Assembly: GCF_014698965.1 (NCBI RefSeq)
Contig: NZ_JACXAE010000025.1
Location: 1-64,000, forward strand
From: Iningainema tapete BLCC-T55
Lineage (GTDB): Bacteria > Cyanobacteriota > Cyanobacteriia > Cyanobacteriales > Nostocaceae
Direction: 5' to 3'
Length of the DNA: 64,000 bases
The notes beneath the pieces were generated by a model that saw only the letters and a list, made by a program, of their open reading frames with translations, did not search any database and had not been told where the DNA came from. A program made the position numbers and the translations under genes. Below, piece by piece: positions 42,373 through 50,733 of the stretch. Every line of letters starts with the position of its first letter. Position 1 is the first letter of the stretch.

Positions 42373-42609
42373 TTAGTAATGATTAAGGTTAAGACCAGCT
42401 TCTTTTGCCATTGCTGCCAATCCTTTGGTTTCTAGGGTTTTGATTGCCTTGGTAGACAACTTCAGTTTCACCCAGCGATTTCCTTCAGACCACCAAACGC
42501 GCTTGGTTTGCAGGTTTACGTGCTGAAGGCGCTTTGTACGGCGGTGGGAGTGGGAGATTGCAAAAGCGTTATTTGCTTTTTTCCCAGTTAGTTCACAGCG
42601 ACGAGACAT
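42373..42609 (-). CDS. rpmB: 50S ribosomal protein bL28
   Basis: 78 residues, full length. [20 protein letters not shown] with [20 protein letters not shown] is diagnostic for L28 of cyanobacteria and plastids. The C-terminus [16 protein letters not shown] is the normal end. A structural protein of the large ribosomal subunit near the E site. The last third of the gene is duplicated 1059 bp downstream. The intact copy is next to xisH, separated by 228 bp with a palindromic repeat. Confidence 0.97.
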   Translation of the reverse strand: MSRRCELTGKKANNAFAISHSHRRTKRLQHVNLQTKRVWWSEGNRWVKLKLSTKAIKTLETKGLAAMAKEAGLNLNHY

Positions 42610-42718
42610 AATAAAAATTTCCAGATTTGGAATACAACCTTTATATTTTAGTACCCCATGTTGAGTTCTTGCGCTTGAGCAGCAAGCTCTTCAAGAGTTT
42701 GCTTTCTTGCCACGTTAA

Positions 42719-43417
42719 TTATGAACATCGCGCTTGTATCCATTGTTTATCCACATCATTAAATGCTGGTGGTGGGGATGATTGCGTATAATTGATTGAC
42801 AAATCATATGCCGCTTCATCGTAAATTGCATTAAGAGCGGCTTGTAAGTCAAGAACTGCATCGGGATCGGGTTGCCGTAAGGGAACGGGAATTGTGGGGA
42901 GGGTATCTTGTAACGTTACTGGCCACACGTCGATCACTCCAGATTCCGCCCGTGTAAGCGTAACCAAGTAAGGAACATCTGGAAGGCGTGGGTGATTAAA
43001 AGGGCGTGTTCCCCTACGCAATAAGTCAATTTCAATAAGATGAACCTTGGCGTTATAAAGGCGCTGACGTTTTTTACGATAATCAGTTAAACCGGGTTCG
43101 CGTTTATTTGCAGGTGAGATAATTTCAATACATGACACGAGTACGTTGTTAAGGGTATCTCGAATCTCTATGGAGGGGATGCGAACTTCGATTGGTTGGA
43201 TAACTGGAAGCGTTAGGGGTGCGGGAGTGGGTACTAAAATGCCGATTTCACTTTCCCAAGAAGTATATTCTACCACATAAATTTCTAACCGTGCGGCATA
43301 TTTAGGAAGCAACTGCGGTGCGAGGAAGGCGCGAAGTTTACTTGCCAGCGCGTTATGCACATCTGGCCACAGTGCCGCTTCGAGGTATGGATCCATGCCA
43401 GGGAAAGGAGAGGTCAT
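42719..43417 (-). CDS. DUF4058 family protein
   Basis: 232 residues from ATG 43417 (MTSPFPGMDPYLEAALWPDVH), the typical family start; a TTG 9 bp upstream is in frame. The rest follows PF13267: LEIYVVEYTSWESEIGIL, IEIRDTLNNVLVSCIEIISPANKR and GLTDYRKKRQRLYNAKVHLIEIDLLRRG, which has the E...E-I-D-L and K spacing of a nuclease-like fold (suggestion only). Function unknown; common and multicopy in filamentous cyanobacteria. A truncated Uma2-like fragment ends 6 bp before its start. Codon use is like core genes. Confidence 0.85.
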   Translation of the reverse strand: MTSPFPGMDPYLEAALWPDVHNALASKLRAFLAPQLLPKYAARLEIYVVEYTSWESEIGILVPTPAPLTLPVIQPIEVRIPSIEIRDTLNNVLVSCIEIISPANKREPGLTDYRKKRQRLYNAKVHLIEIDLLRRGTRPFNHPRLPDVPYLVTLTRAESGVIDVWPVTLQDTLPTIPVPLRQPDPDAVLDLQAALNAIYDEAAYDLSINYTQSSPPPAFNDVDKQWIQARCS

Positions 43418-43422
43418 CACAA

Positions 43423-43551
43423 TCAAAGATCTCCGGTTGGGGGTGCCATTTCAATAATTACTCCATTATGTAGCTCATACCTCACCCCGTCGTTGGGATA
43501 CCACTCAATAAATTCCTCGAAGGTTACTGTTTTAGGTAGGGTTTGGCTCAT
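43423..43551 (-). pseudogene. truncated Uma2-family N-terminus
   Basis: ATG 43551 opens 42 codons reading MSQTLPKTVTFEEFIEWYPN and on through RYELHNGVIEMAPPTGDL, then TGA. This is the usual first 40 residues of Uma2 (DUF820, PF05685) proteins, including E-L-x-N-G. The remaining 140 residues with the catalytic part are gone; the DUF4058 gene begins where they should be. A deletion junction is the likely cause. Confidence 0.7.
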
Positions 43552-43598
43552 AAGATTTTGTAATAATACTTTTATATCTTAGTTACTTTGAACCAACT

Positions 43599-43916
43599 AT
43601 GAGTGAAGTTAAGTCTACTCGCACAGTACGTCGAGGAAGAATTTTCCCCCAAATCCAGTGGACTGAAGAACAACTTGCCCAATGGGAAGCAGAACGTACT
43701 GCATTTCGTCAGCGGTGTCAAATAATTTTTGACCGTGTGAAGTCAGAGTATCTGCAAACGCACTACAACTGGTACATTGCCATTGAGCCAGATAGTGGGG
43801 AGTATTTTATTGATAAGGATGAATTTTTAGTTGCCCAGATAGCGCATCAAAAATACCCTCAAGCGAAGCTATACGTTTTCCGCATCAATGAAACAGGGGT
43901 GTGCGGCACCATATGA
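43599..43916 (+). CDS. hypothetical protein paired with an aspartyl protease
   Basis: 105 residues, not a named family. Basic N-terminus (SEVKSTRTVRRGRIFPQIQW), a helix EEQLAQWEAERTAFRQRCQIIFDRVK, then LQTHYNWYIAIEPDSGEYFIDKDEF and a closing strand YVFRINETG. The last part is a common cyanobacterial pattern in small proteins next to retropepsin-like genes. Its TGA overlaps the ATG of the next gene (ATGA), so the two are made together. Antitoxin-like or substrate-adaptor roles are guesses. Confidence 0.7.
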   Translation: MSEVKSTRTVRRGRIFPQIQWTEEQLAQWEAERTAFRQRCQIIFDRVKSEYLQTHYNWYIAIEPDSGEYFIDKDEFLVAQIAHQKYPQAKLYVFRINETGVCGTI

Positions 43917-44293
43917 TTGCAGGGTTTTTTGGTGATGAGGATGGATTATTCTTTGAGATAGATTTGATAGCGGCGGACGGATTGGAACTACCAGTTGATG
44001 CACTTTTTGATACGGGTTTTTCTGGTTGGATAGCAATCAATAATCAGGATTTAGATGCGCTTGGTTGGACTTATGTAGAACAGCAACCTATGCGAACTGC
44101 ACAGGGGGAAGTAGAGTTTGATCTCTATTTAGGAAAAGTGCGAATTGATGAACAAGAATTTAATATTCTCGTTCATGTAGGATCTGGAGTACCCGAAGTT
44201 TTACTTGGTCGTCAGTGGTTGAAGACACGGCGGTTGGTGGTAGATATGCCGTCGGATATGTTGACATTAACTCCTAGCCAGGGATTTCAATGA
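43913..44293 (+). CDS. retropepsin-like aspartyl protease family protein
   Basis: 126 residues from ATG 43913. ALFDTGFSGW carries the D-T-G active-site triad, with flanking hydrophobics as in clan AA proteases; VLLGRQWLKTRRLVVDM is the conserved second motif (LLG) near the end. One domain, so it would act as a homodimer. No signal peptide. Coupled with the upstream 105-residue gene. Substrate unknown; such pairs are widespread in cyanobacteria. Confidence 0.8.
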   Translation: MIAGFFGDEDGLFFEIDLIAADGLELPVDALFDTGFSGWIAINNQDLDALGWTYVEQQPMRTAQGEVEFDLYLGKVRIDEQEFNILVHVGSGVPEVLLGRQWLKTRRLVVDMPSDMLTLTPSQGFQ

Positions 44294-44339
44294 CTTGAGA
44301 GGCGGAGCTTCAAGGTAGGCATTCCCACCCCACCCCATA

Positions 44340-44363
44340 CCCCTCCCCGTATACGGGGAGGGG
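44340..44363. terminator. 24-bp GC-rich palindrome after htpG
   Basis: CCCCTCCCCGTATACGGGGA then GGGG: a perfect palindrome inside a larger ACCCCACCCC...GGGGTGGGGT hairpin, 13 bp past the htpG stop. Likely a shared end for htpG and the convergent protease gene. Confidence 0.6.
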
Positions 44364-44375
44364 CAAGGGGTGGGG

Positions 44376-46376
44376 TTACTTCGCCGCTTGTTCTGTCAAC
44401 TTGGTAAGTACCTCATTGGAACGTTCAACGAAGGATTTCATTCCTTCAGCATCAAAGCCTTTCTGAGACATCAGCGCCAAATCGTAAACATGTTGACAAA
44501 TCATGTTTACTAATTGACTTGTAGGCGATTCTCCACTACCTTGAATGATACTGCCTTGACTGAGATTCGCTAGATGTTGAATCAATGGGTGAGCAGTATT
44601 CACTAGTAAAATGTGGTCTTCAGGAAACTCTGTCAATTGCTGCTGCATCAAAGCATTCATATCTCTCAAACGACGGAGAATTTCTGGTAAAAGTACCATT
44701 GCTGGTGGTGTACCTTGCGGATTCTCAGATTTGAGCGCTTCTGTGCGGATGTTAACTCTGGGTTTGTTGAGGGCTTTCTCAAATAGCTCTTTGATTACTT
44801 CACCCCGAGTTTTATTCGTCTTCGGATCAACAATTTCCCCTGCTTTATCTTTATCTAGCAAGGTGTTATCCAAGTCAGAATCTACCCGTGTAAATTTAAC
44901 ATCCGTATATTCCCGCTCTAGGAAGTTGATGAAGTGGGTGTCGATAAAGGAGTCCATGTATAGGACTTCTAAACCTTGGTTTTTATGCAGTTCTACGTAC
45001 GTAGCTTGTGATACTTCATCAGTACAGTAGAAGACGCGGTTGTTATGGCGTTCTTTATTGCGTTCTAAGTACTCCTTGAGAGTAGTGTAGGGAATACTGG
45101 GTGCAGAATTCTGAGTATTGGCTGGGGTAGCATCTTGCCAAGCATCACCTTCTTGCGATTGTACCTCTACCTTGGGAGTATTCTGCTCCTGTGTTGCTGT
45201 GCTGCTCTGCTCCTCTACTTTATATGTGGTGCGGAAAACGATGATGTCTTCCATTTGTTTTTTGAATTTCTCGTCGTTGAGAACTCCAAATTTAACAAAT
45301 GTGCCAAGATCTTTCCAAGCACTAACATATTGTTCGCGGTTGTCGCGGTATAATTCTTTGAGGCGATCGCCCACCTTCTTCGCTATGTAGTCGCCTATTT
45401 TGCGTACAGTGCGATCAGTTTGCAAAGCACTCCGCGACACATTCAGCGGAATATCAGCACTGTCAATTACACCCCGCATCGGTAGCAGAAATTGTGGGAT
45501 AATTTCCTCACAATGGTCGCTGACATAAACTTGATTGCAAAATAACTTGATCTGCCCTTTAGTAACATCCACATCCGGCTTCAGCCTGGGGAAGTACAGA
45601 ATACCGTTGATGATAAAGGGATAGTCAGTATTTAGATGCACCCACAACAGTGGCTCTTCTTGGAAAGGATACAAGTAGCGGTAAAACTCTAAATAATCTT
45701 CCTTCGTCAAACTACTTGGAGACTCTCGCCAAGGTGCTTTTTGCCGATTTAACACCTCGCCATCAAGCTTGATTGGCACAGGCATAAAGTCGCAATATGT
45801 CTTGACAAGATTCTCAATTCGTGCTTTCTCTGAATATTCCTGTTCTTCCTCAAACAGGGTAAGAGTAATGGTAGTACCACGAGTTGTACGGGGAGAATCT
45901 TCTAAGGTGAACTCTGGTGAACCGTCGCAACTCCAGTGAACCGCCTGCGCCCCTTCCTTGTAAGACAGCGTATCAATTTCAACCTTTTGCGCCACCATGA
46001 ATGAAGAGTAGAAACCAAGACCAAAGTGACCGATAATTGGTTGGTCTGATTTGCCTTGGTACTTCTGAATAAACTCAGAGGCACTAGAGAATGCTACCTG
46101 GTTAATGTACTTCTTAACTTCCTCAGCCGTCATCCCGATGCCATTATCGGTGATGGAGAGGGTTTTTTTGTCTTTGTCTATGGCAAGTTGAATTTCTGGT
46201 TCACCAATTTCGCCGGAATATTCACCAGCACGGGCTACCATCTTCAGCTTTTGGATGGCATCTACTGCGTTGGATACCAGTTCCCGCAAAAAGATTTGAT
46301 GATCCGAGTAGAGGGACTTCTTGATGATCGGGAAAATATTTTCAGTATGAATACTGATGGTTCCTTGTTCTAACAT
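44376..46376 (-). CDS. htpG: molecular chaperone HtpG (Hsp90)
   Basis: ATP-dependent chaperone, 666 residues, full length. The GHKL ATPase domain shows FLRELVSNAVDAIQKL (Glu and Asn of the Mg/ATP site), SITDNGIGM and GHFGLGFYSSFMVA. The middle domain contains RGVIDSADIPLNVSRSALQ with the catalytic-loop Arg. The C-terminal dimer domain ends VERSNEVLTKLTEQAAK. In cyanobacteria HtpG is needed for heat, light and oxidative stress and acts on phycobilisome and tetrapyrrole enzymes. No CIRCE element is seen in the 260-bp upstream gap. A Gln/Thr-rich linker (about 395-430) is less conserved. Confidence 0.98.
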   Translation of the reverse strand: MLEQGTISIHTENIFPIIKKSLYSDHQIFLRELVSNAVDAIQKLKMVARAGEYSGEIGEPEIQLAIDKDKKTLSITDNGIGMTAEEVKKYINQVAFSSASEFIQKYQGKSDQPIIGHFGLGFYSSFMVAQKVEIDTLSYKEGAQAVHWSCDGSPEFTLEDSPRTTRGTTITLTLFEEEQEYSEKARIENLVKTYCDFMPVPIKLDGEVLNRQKAPWRESPSSLTKEDYLEFYRYLYPFQEEPLLWVHLNTDYPFIINGILYFPRLKPDVDVTKGQIKLFCNQVYVSDHCEEIIPQFLLPMRGVIDSADIPLNVSRSALQTDRTVRKIGDYIAKKVGDRLKELYRDNREQYVSAWKDLGTFVKFGVLNDEKFKKQMEDIIVFRTTYKVEEQSSTATQEQNTPKVEVQSQEGDAWQDATPANTQNSAPSIPYTTLKEYLERNKERHNNRVFYCTDEVSQATYVELHKNQGLEVLYMDSFIDTHFINFLEREYTDVKFTRVDSDLDNTLLDKDKAGEIVDPKTNKTRGEVIKELFEKALNKPRVNIRTEALKSENPQGTPPAMVLLPEILRRLRDMNALMQQQLTEFPEDHILLVNTAHPLIQHLANLSQGSIIQGSGESPTSQLVNMICQHVYDLALMSQKGFDAEGMKSFVERSNEVLTKLTEQAAK

Positions 46377-46637
46377 GATTTGTAATTAAATAAAAGTCTC
46401 TCAGTGAGGATCTTAACTGGTGTTTCCAAGGCAGGTCACTCGTTCTTCTTCGGGGATATCTGCACATAACAGATTCGGATTTCCCTACTCACTACCGATA
46501 AAACCGTAACATAAATTTTTAGACAACCCAATTATGTTTCAAAAACACTGTATAAATATTAATGATTTTTCCTCTTTGTTAGCATAATTATACTAATTTT
46601 CGTCAAACTACTCAGTAATATTTTACTAAAAATTTAT

Positions 46638-47384
46638 ATGAACCCTACAAGCAGCACCATTAACAAACCTAGCATGACTGACATATACGAAAGAGTAAAA
46701 GAACTTTACTATTCAGTAATTCGGTATGATTATGACATACCCATCATACTCGATTTTTTTAAAAAGTACTTTAACAAGAATAAGAAAGAGTTTCGTGTGT
46801 TAGATGTTGGCTGTGGCTATGGCAAGAAACTAATTGCACTTGAACAAGCAGGCTACGATGTTTTAGGTGTAGATGTTAATTCTCAAATAGTTGAAGCTAA
46901 TCAAAAACAAGGTCTAACTTGTATAACAGTAGAAGATTTTTCACAGCAGACAGAGCTGTTCGATATAATTTTAATGTCCCATATCATTGAACACTTTAAT
47001 CCATCTGATTTAAAAGATTTTATGGATGGATATCTTGATAAGCTTAAGTTAGGTGGTTATCTTATCATTGCGACTCCTTTGCTAACTGACAATTTTTTTG
47101 ATGATTTTGACCATATTAAACCATACTCACCCAATGCCATTATGATGGTATTTGGTAAAACTGACTCTCAGGTTCAATATTATTCTCGCAATCAGCTAAG
47201 CTTAACAGATATTAAATTCCGCAGAAGGCACTACAGATTTACTTTTGTGAGAGGAAAGTATGTCAGAAGCATAACTACAAAGTTTTATCAGGTTGTAGAG
47301 TTTATCAGTACATTGTTATGTCTAATATCATTTGGTTGGTTTGGCAAAAAAGACGGCTGGGTTGGAGTTTTTAGAAAAATTTAA
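46638..47384 (+). CDS. class I SAM-dependent methyltransferase
   Basis: 248 residues. FRVLDVGCGYGKKLIALEQA (about 55-74) is the SAM-binding glycine loop, DVLGVDVNSQIVEANQ the acidic second motif, and FDIILMSHIIEHF the post-loop. GGYLIIATPLLTDNFFDDFDHI completes a methyltransferase_23-like core. The C-terminus is hydrophobic (FYQVVEFISTLLCLISFGWF), suggesting membrane contact. Target unknown; may act on sugars or lipids. Divergent from htpG. Downstream, decayed DUF4058-like sequence starts. AT-rich like the GT4/GT2 genes. Confidence 0.83.
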   Translation: MNPTSSTINKPSMTDIYERVKELYYSVIRYDYDIPIILDFFKKYFNKNKKEFRVLDVGCGYGKKLIALEQAGYDVLGVDVNSQIVEANQKQGLTCITVEDFSQQTELFDIILMSHIIEHFNPSDLKDFMDGYLDKLKLGGYLIIATPLLTDNFFDDFDHIKPYSPNAIMMVFGKTDSQVQYYSRNQLSLTDIKFRRRHYRFTFVRGKYVRSITTKFYQVVEFISTLLCLISFGWFGKKDGWVGVFRKI

Positions 47385-47442
47385 ATCAAAAAATGTTACG
47401 ATGAAATCATGCGATCGCACTACGGGTTGTCATTCCTCTACT

Positions 47443-47514
47443 ATGACTACTCCCTTTCCTGGAATATACTTAACTGGCAAACCTGCTTCCAATTCTCCAG
47501 GTTGCTACTTGTAA
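47443..47514 (+). pseudogene. possible DUF4058 start fragment
   Basis: Reads MTTPFPGIYLTGKPASN and stops; MTTPFPG(M) is the start signature of DUF4058 proteins. Only the first seven residues match, so this is a weak call. Confidence 0.25.
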
Positions 47515-47516
47515 GG

Positions 47517-47840
47517 TTAATAGCTTCCTAGATTATATAGATCGCTTTTTAACCAGCTGTTATCCTGTCGATCAATTGAGTTTATACTTCTGCCTCGATA
47601 TGCATGACGTTTATTGTCAATTTCTGCAAATATTTCCATTAACTCAGGTTGGTCTTTCCAAACACCAAATAATTGGTTGAGTTTAGCTAGTCTCTCCTCA
47701 TCCGTTAGGGGCTTTTCAAATTTAGCACGTTTAATGGATGGGGGTTCTAAATCAACAACAATTTCTGTCCCATCTGGTATATTATGAACTGGTTCTAAAA
47801 GTTCGATGGTTTGACCACGCTTAATTCCTCTAATTTTCAT
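47517..47840 (-). CDS. antitoxin-like protein (AbrB/DUF104-like start)
   Basis: 107 residues. MKIRGIKRGQTIELLEPVHNIPDGTEIVVDL resembles the swapped-hairpin start of DUF104/VapB-type antitoxins, followed by PLTDEERLAKLNQLFGVWKDQPELMEIFAEIDNKRHAYRGR, a repeated cyanobacterial pattern. No toxin gene follows downstream; instead there is decayed DNA. The last 20 residues (after YRGRSINS) are not part of the usual pattern and may be read-through into intergenic DNA. Orphan antitoxin or DNA-binding protein. Confidence 0.6.
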   Translation of the reverse strand: MKIRGIKRGQTIELLEPVHNIPDGTEIVVDLEPPSIKRAKFEKPLTDEERLAKLNQLFGVWKDQPELMEIFAEIDNKRHAYRGRSINSIDRQDNSWLKSDLYNLGSY

Positions 47841-47929
47841 ATTGGATTTCCTCCTAAAATTACAAAATCATCGTGAATAATAAACGCCCAAAAATAAATT
47901 GTCATTGCTTTTCGTTTAAGACTTGATCC

Positions 47930-48040
47930 CCCCAACCCCCCTTATGAAGGGGGGCATTCAAACCTTACTTGTAAAGTGGACGCTCAAACTTCCCTTATGA
48001 AGGGGGCACTCAAACCTCCTTTTTTAACGGGGGCAAGGGG
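47930..48040. repeat. cluster of CCCCCCTT..AAGGGGGG repeats
   Basis: A perfect palindrome CCCCCCTT-ATG-AAGGGGGG (47936-47954), then two further CTTATGAAGGGGG or GGGGCACTCAAACCT units as imperfect direct repeats. Sits between clpB (stop at 48056) and the antitoxin-like gene; could end the clpB transcript. Confidence 0.7.
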
Positions 48041-48055
48041 AGATGTTCGCAGTTT

Positions 48056-50722
48056 TCACACCTCACGGGATGACTCAACCTTCACGGCAACTTGAGGTGC
48101 TGGCACTTTAACCACAGTCTTCTTACTAAAACTCAACCCACCATCACCCCTATCAATCAAAATCCGATCGCCTGATATAAAAGTATTCTCCAACAACTTA
48201 GTCGCCAGAGGATTCTCCACTTCCCGTTGAATCGCCCGTTTAATCGGACGAGCGCCGTAAACTGGATCGTAACCCACCTCTACCAAATAATCACACGCTG
48301 CCGCAGTAATCTCCAAAGAAATTTTTTGCTCAGCCAAAAGACTTTCCACCCGCTTCAGTTGAATCCGAATAATTTGACTCAACTCACTCCGACTCAAAGT
48401 GTGGAAAATAATCGTGTCATCCACACGATTAATAAACTCAGGACGGAAGTGCGATCGCAGCGCATCCATTACCCTATCACTCATCTTCTCATACTTCGAG
48501 TCATCACCAGAAACATCCAGGATATACTCACTCCCAATGTTACTAGTCATCACAATCACAGTATTGCGAAAATCAACCTTTCTCCCCTGTGAATCAGTAA
48601 TTACACCGTCATCCAACACCTGCAACAAAATATTAAACACATCCGGATGTGCCTTCTCCACCTCATCCAGCAGCACCACCGAATAGGGACGACGACGAAC
48701 CGCTTCCGAAAGTTGTCCCCCTTCTTCATAACCAACATACCCTGGAGGCGCACCCACCAAACGGGAAACCGAGTGTTTCTCCATATACTCGGACATATCC
48801 AACCGCACCAAAGCATCAGCCGAATCAAACAAAAACTGCGCCAAAGCACGGGCAAGCTCAGTTTTACCCACACCTGTGGGACCCATAAACAAGAACGAAC
48901 CAATCGGACGACCAGGATCTTTCATACCCGCTCGCGCACGCCGAATAGCCGCTGCTACCGCTGCTACAGCTTCCTGTTGTCCTACCACTTTTTCATGCAA
49001 GTGCCTTTCCAATTGTAGCAACTTTTGTCGTTCGGTTTCCAACAACCGATTTACCGGAATCCCCGTCCACTTCGCCACAATCTCCGCAATATCAGCTTCC
49101 GTAACTTGTTCCCGCAACAAAGTCGAACCTTGACTTTGAATTTCTAAAAGTTGTGTTTCCTTAGCTTCGCGATCGCGTTGCACTCCCTCCAGCTTACCAT
49201 ACTTCAACTGCGCCGCCTTATTCAAATCATAAGCACGCTCTGCCTGCTCAACTTGCACCCGCAGTTTTTCTTCTTCCTGCTTTAAAGCACTAATCGTCTC
49301 CAACAACTGCTTCTCACCTTGCCACTGAGAATTCAACTCCAACTGTTTCTCCGTCAAATTAGAAATTTCTTTCTCAATCCGCTCCAACCTTTCCCTTGTC
49401 TCTTGCTTAACCTTTTCTTCTCCCGCCAACGACAGCTTTTCCATTTCCAACTGCATCAACCGCCGCTCAATTGTTTCCAACTCCGCCGGCTTAGAAGTAA
49501 TCTCCATCTTCAACTGCGCCGCCGCTTCATCCACCAAATCTATCGCCTTATCTGGCAAAAAGCGATCGCTAATGTAACGCGCTGACAGAGTTGCTGCCGC
49601 TACCAAAGCCGAATCAGAAATTTTGACATTGTGATGAACTTCGTAACGCTCTTTCAACCCACGCAAAATCGAAATCGTATTTTCCACACTGGGTTGATCG
49701 ACAAACACCTGCTGAAAACGCCGTTCCAATGCCGCATCTTTCTCAATATACTTCCGGTACTCATCCAGAGTAGTTGCGCCAATACAACGCAACTCCCCCC
49801 TTGCCAACATTGGTTTAAGCAAATTCCCAGCATCCATTGCCCCTTGTTGACCTGAACCAGCACCGACAACAGTATGCAACTCATCAATAAATAGCACAAA
49901 CTGACCGTTTGACTCCGTAACTTCCCGAAGCACAGCCTTCAAACGATCTTCAAACTCACCTCGGTACTTTGCCCCGGCAATCAAACTACCTATATCTAGA
50001 GCAATCAGTTGCCGATTTTTCAAAGACTCTGGCACATCACCATTCACAATCCTTTGTGCCAAAGCTTCGGCGATCGCCGTCTTACCTACTCCAGGCTCCC
50101 CAATCAACACCGGATTATTCTTACTCCGACGGGACAATACCTGAATTACCCTGCGAATTTCATCATCCCGCCCTATTACCGGATCTAGCTTACCAGCTTT
50201 TGCCTGTTCTGTCAAGTCCCTGCCAAACTTTTGTAGAGCTTCATAGCGGTTTTCTGGATTTTGATCTGTCACCTTTTGGCTACCGCGCAGCATTTTAATC
50301 GCTGCTTCTAACTTAGCGGTATCCAAATTTAAACTTTTGAGTACTTTTCTGCCCACACGTTCATCGTCCGCAAAAGCCAAAAGTAAGTGTTCAATCGAGA
50401 TGTAGGAATCTTTCATCCTAACTCTTGCTTCCTCAGCGTTGTCTAACATTGTGTCTAAACTACGACCAAGGTATAATTGTTCTGATTTACCTATTTTAGT
50501 TTGACGTTGAGTAAATGCCTCAAGTTGCTGTTGCAAACGGAAAGAATCGACTTCAGCCCGAGCCAAAATCTTTGTTGCTAACCCTGTAGGTTCCTCTAAC
50601 AGAGCAAGTATTAAATGTTCTACGTCTAATTGCTGTTGCTGATAAGCACGAACTATATCTTGGGATTTGACAATCGCTTCCCACGCTTTATCTGTAAATT
50701 TATTCGGATCTGTAGGCTGCAT
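48056..50722 (-). CDS. clpB: ATP-dependent disaggregase ClpB
   Basis: 888 residues, full length for ClpB. Order: N-terminal Clp_N repeats ([20 protein letters not shown]), AAA1 with [14 protein letters not shown] and the arginine-finger region, the long M-domain coiled coil (about 410-525) that separates ClpB from other Clp ATPases, AAA2 with [14 protein letters not shown], and pore loop GYVGYEEGG. It dissolves protein aggregates with DnaK. Cyanobacteria carry two ClpB types (one heat-induced, one essential); I do not assign which. The 12-bp gap to the upstream porin gene means they may be cotranscribed. Confidence 0.97.
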   Translation of the reverse strand: MQPTDPNKFTDKAWEAIVKSQDIVRAYQQQQLDVEHLILALLEEPTGLATKILARAEVDSFRLQQQLEAFTQRQTKIGKSEQLYLGRSLDTMLDNAEEARVRMKDSYISIEHLLLAFADDERVGRKVLKSLNLDTAKLEAAIKMLRGSQKVTDQNPENRYEALQKFGRDLTEQAKAGKLDPVIGRDDEIRRVIQVLSRRSKNNPVLIGEPGVGKTAIAEALAQRIVNGDVPESLKNRQLIALDIGSLIAGAKYRGEFEDRLKAVLREVTESNGQFVLFIDELHTVVGAGSGQQGAMDAGNLLKPMLARGELRCIGATTLDEYRKYIEKDAALERRFQQVFVDQPSVENTISILRGLKERYEVHHNVKISDSALVAAATLSARYISDRFLPDKAIDLVDEAAAQLKMEITSKPAELETIERRLMQLEMEKLSLAGEEKVKQETRERLERIEKEISNLTEKQLELNSQWQGEKQLLETISALKQEEEKLRVQVEQAERAYDLNKAAQLKYGKLEGVQRDREAKETQLLEIQSQGSTLLREQVTEADIAEIVAKWTGIPVNRLLETERQKLLQLERHLHEKVVGQQEAVAAVAAAIRRARAGMKDPGRPIGSFLFMGPTGVGKTELARALAQFLFDSADALVRLDMSEYMEKHSVSRLVGAPPGYVGYEEGGQLSEAVRRRPYSVVLLDEVEKAHPDVFNILLQVLDDGVITDSQGRKVDFRNTVIVMTSNIGSEYILDVSGDDSKYEKMSDRVMDALRSHFRPEFINRVDDTIIFHTLSRSELSQIIRIQLKRVESLLAEQKISLEITAAACDYLVEVGYDPVYGARPIKRAIQREVENPLATKLLENTFISGDRILIDRGDGGLSFSKKTVVKVPAPQVAVKVESSREV

Positions 50723-50733
50723 CTTTACAATAT

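Noticed and set aside
43613-44293. 105-residue gene plus retropepsin-like gene as a toxin-antitoxin pair
   Set aside because: Overlapping genes fit, but neither protein shows toxin motifs; left as a paired protease module of unknown role.
44611-45390. Long open frames opposite htpG (and similar ones opposite clpB, 48227-49855)
   Set aside because: They mirror the codon pattern of highly conserved genes on the other strand, have no motifs or ribosome sites, and are Cys/Ser- or His/Pro-rich shadows.
46377-46637. CIRCE heat-shock operator before htpG
   Set aside because: No TTAGCACTC-N9-GAGTGCTAA-like inverted repeat could be seen.
47930-48040. Repeated GGGGGCACTCAAACCT units as a possible CRISPR array
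   Set aside because: Only three irregular copies without equal-length spacers, and no cas genes; it is an intergenic palindromic repeat cluster.
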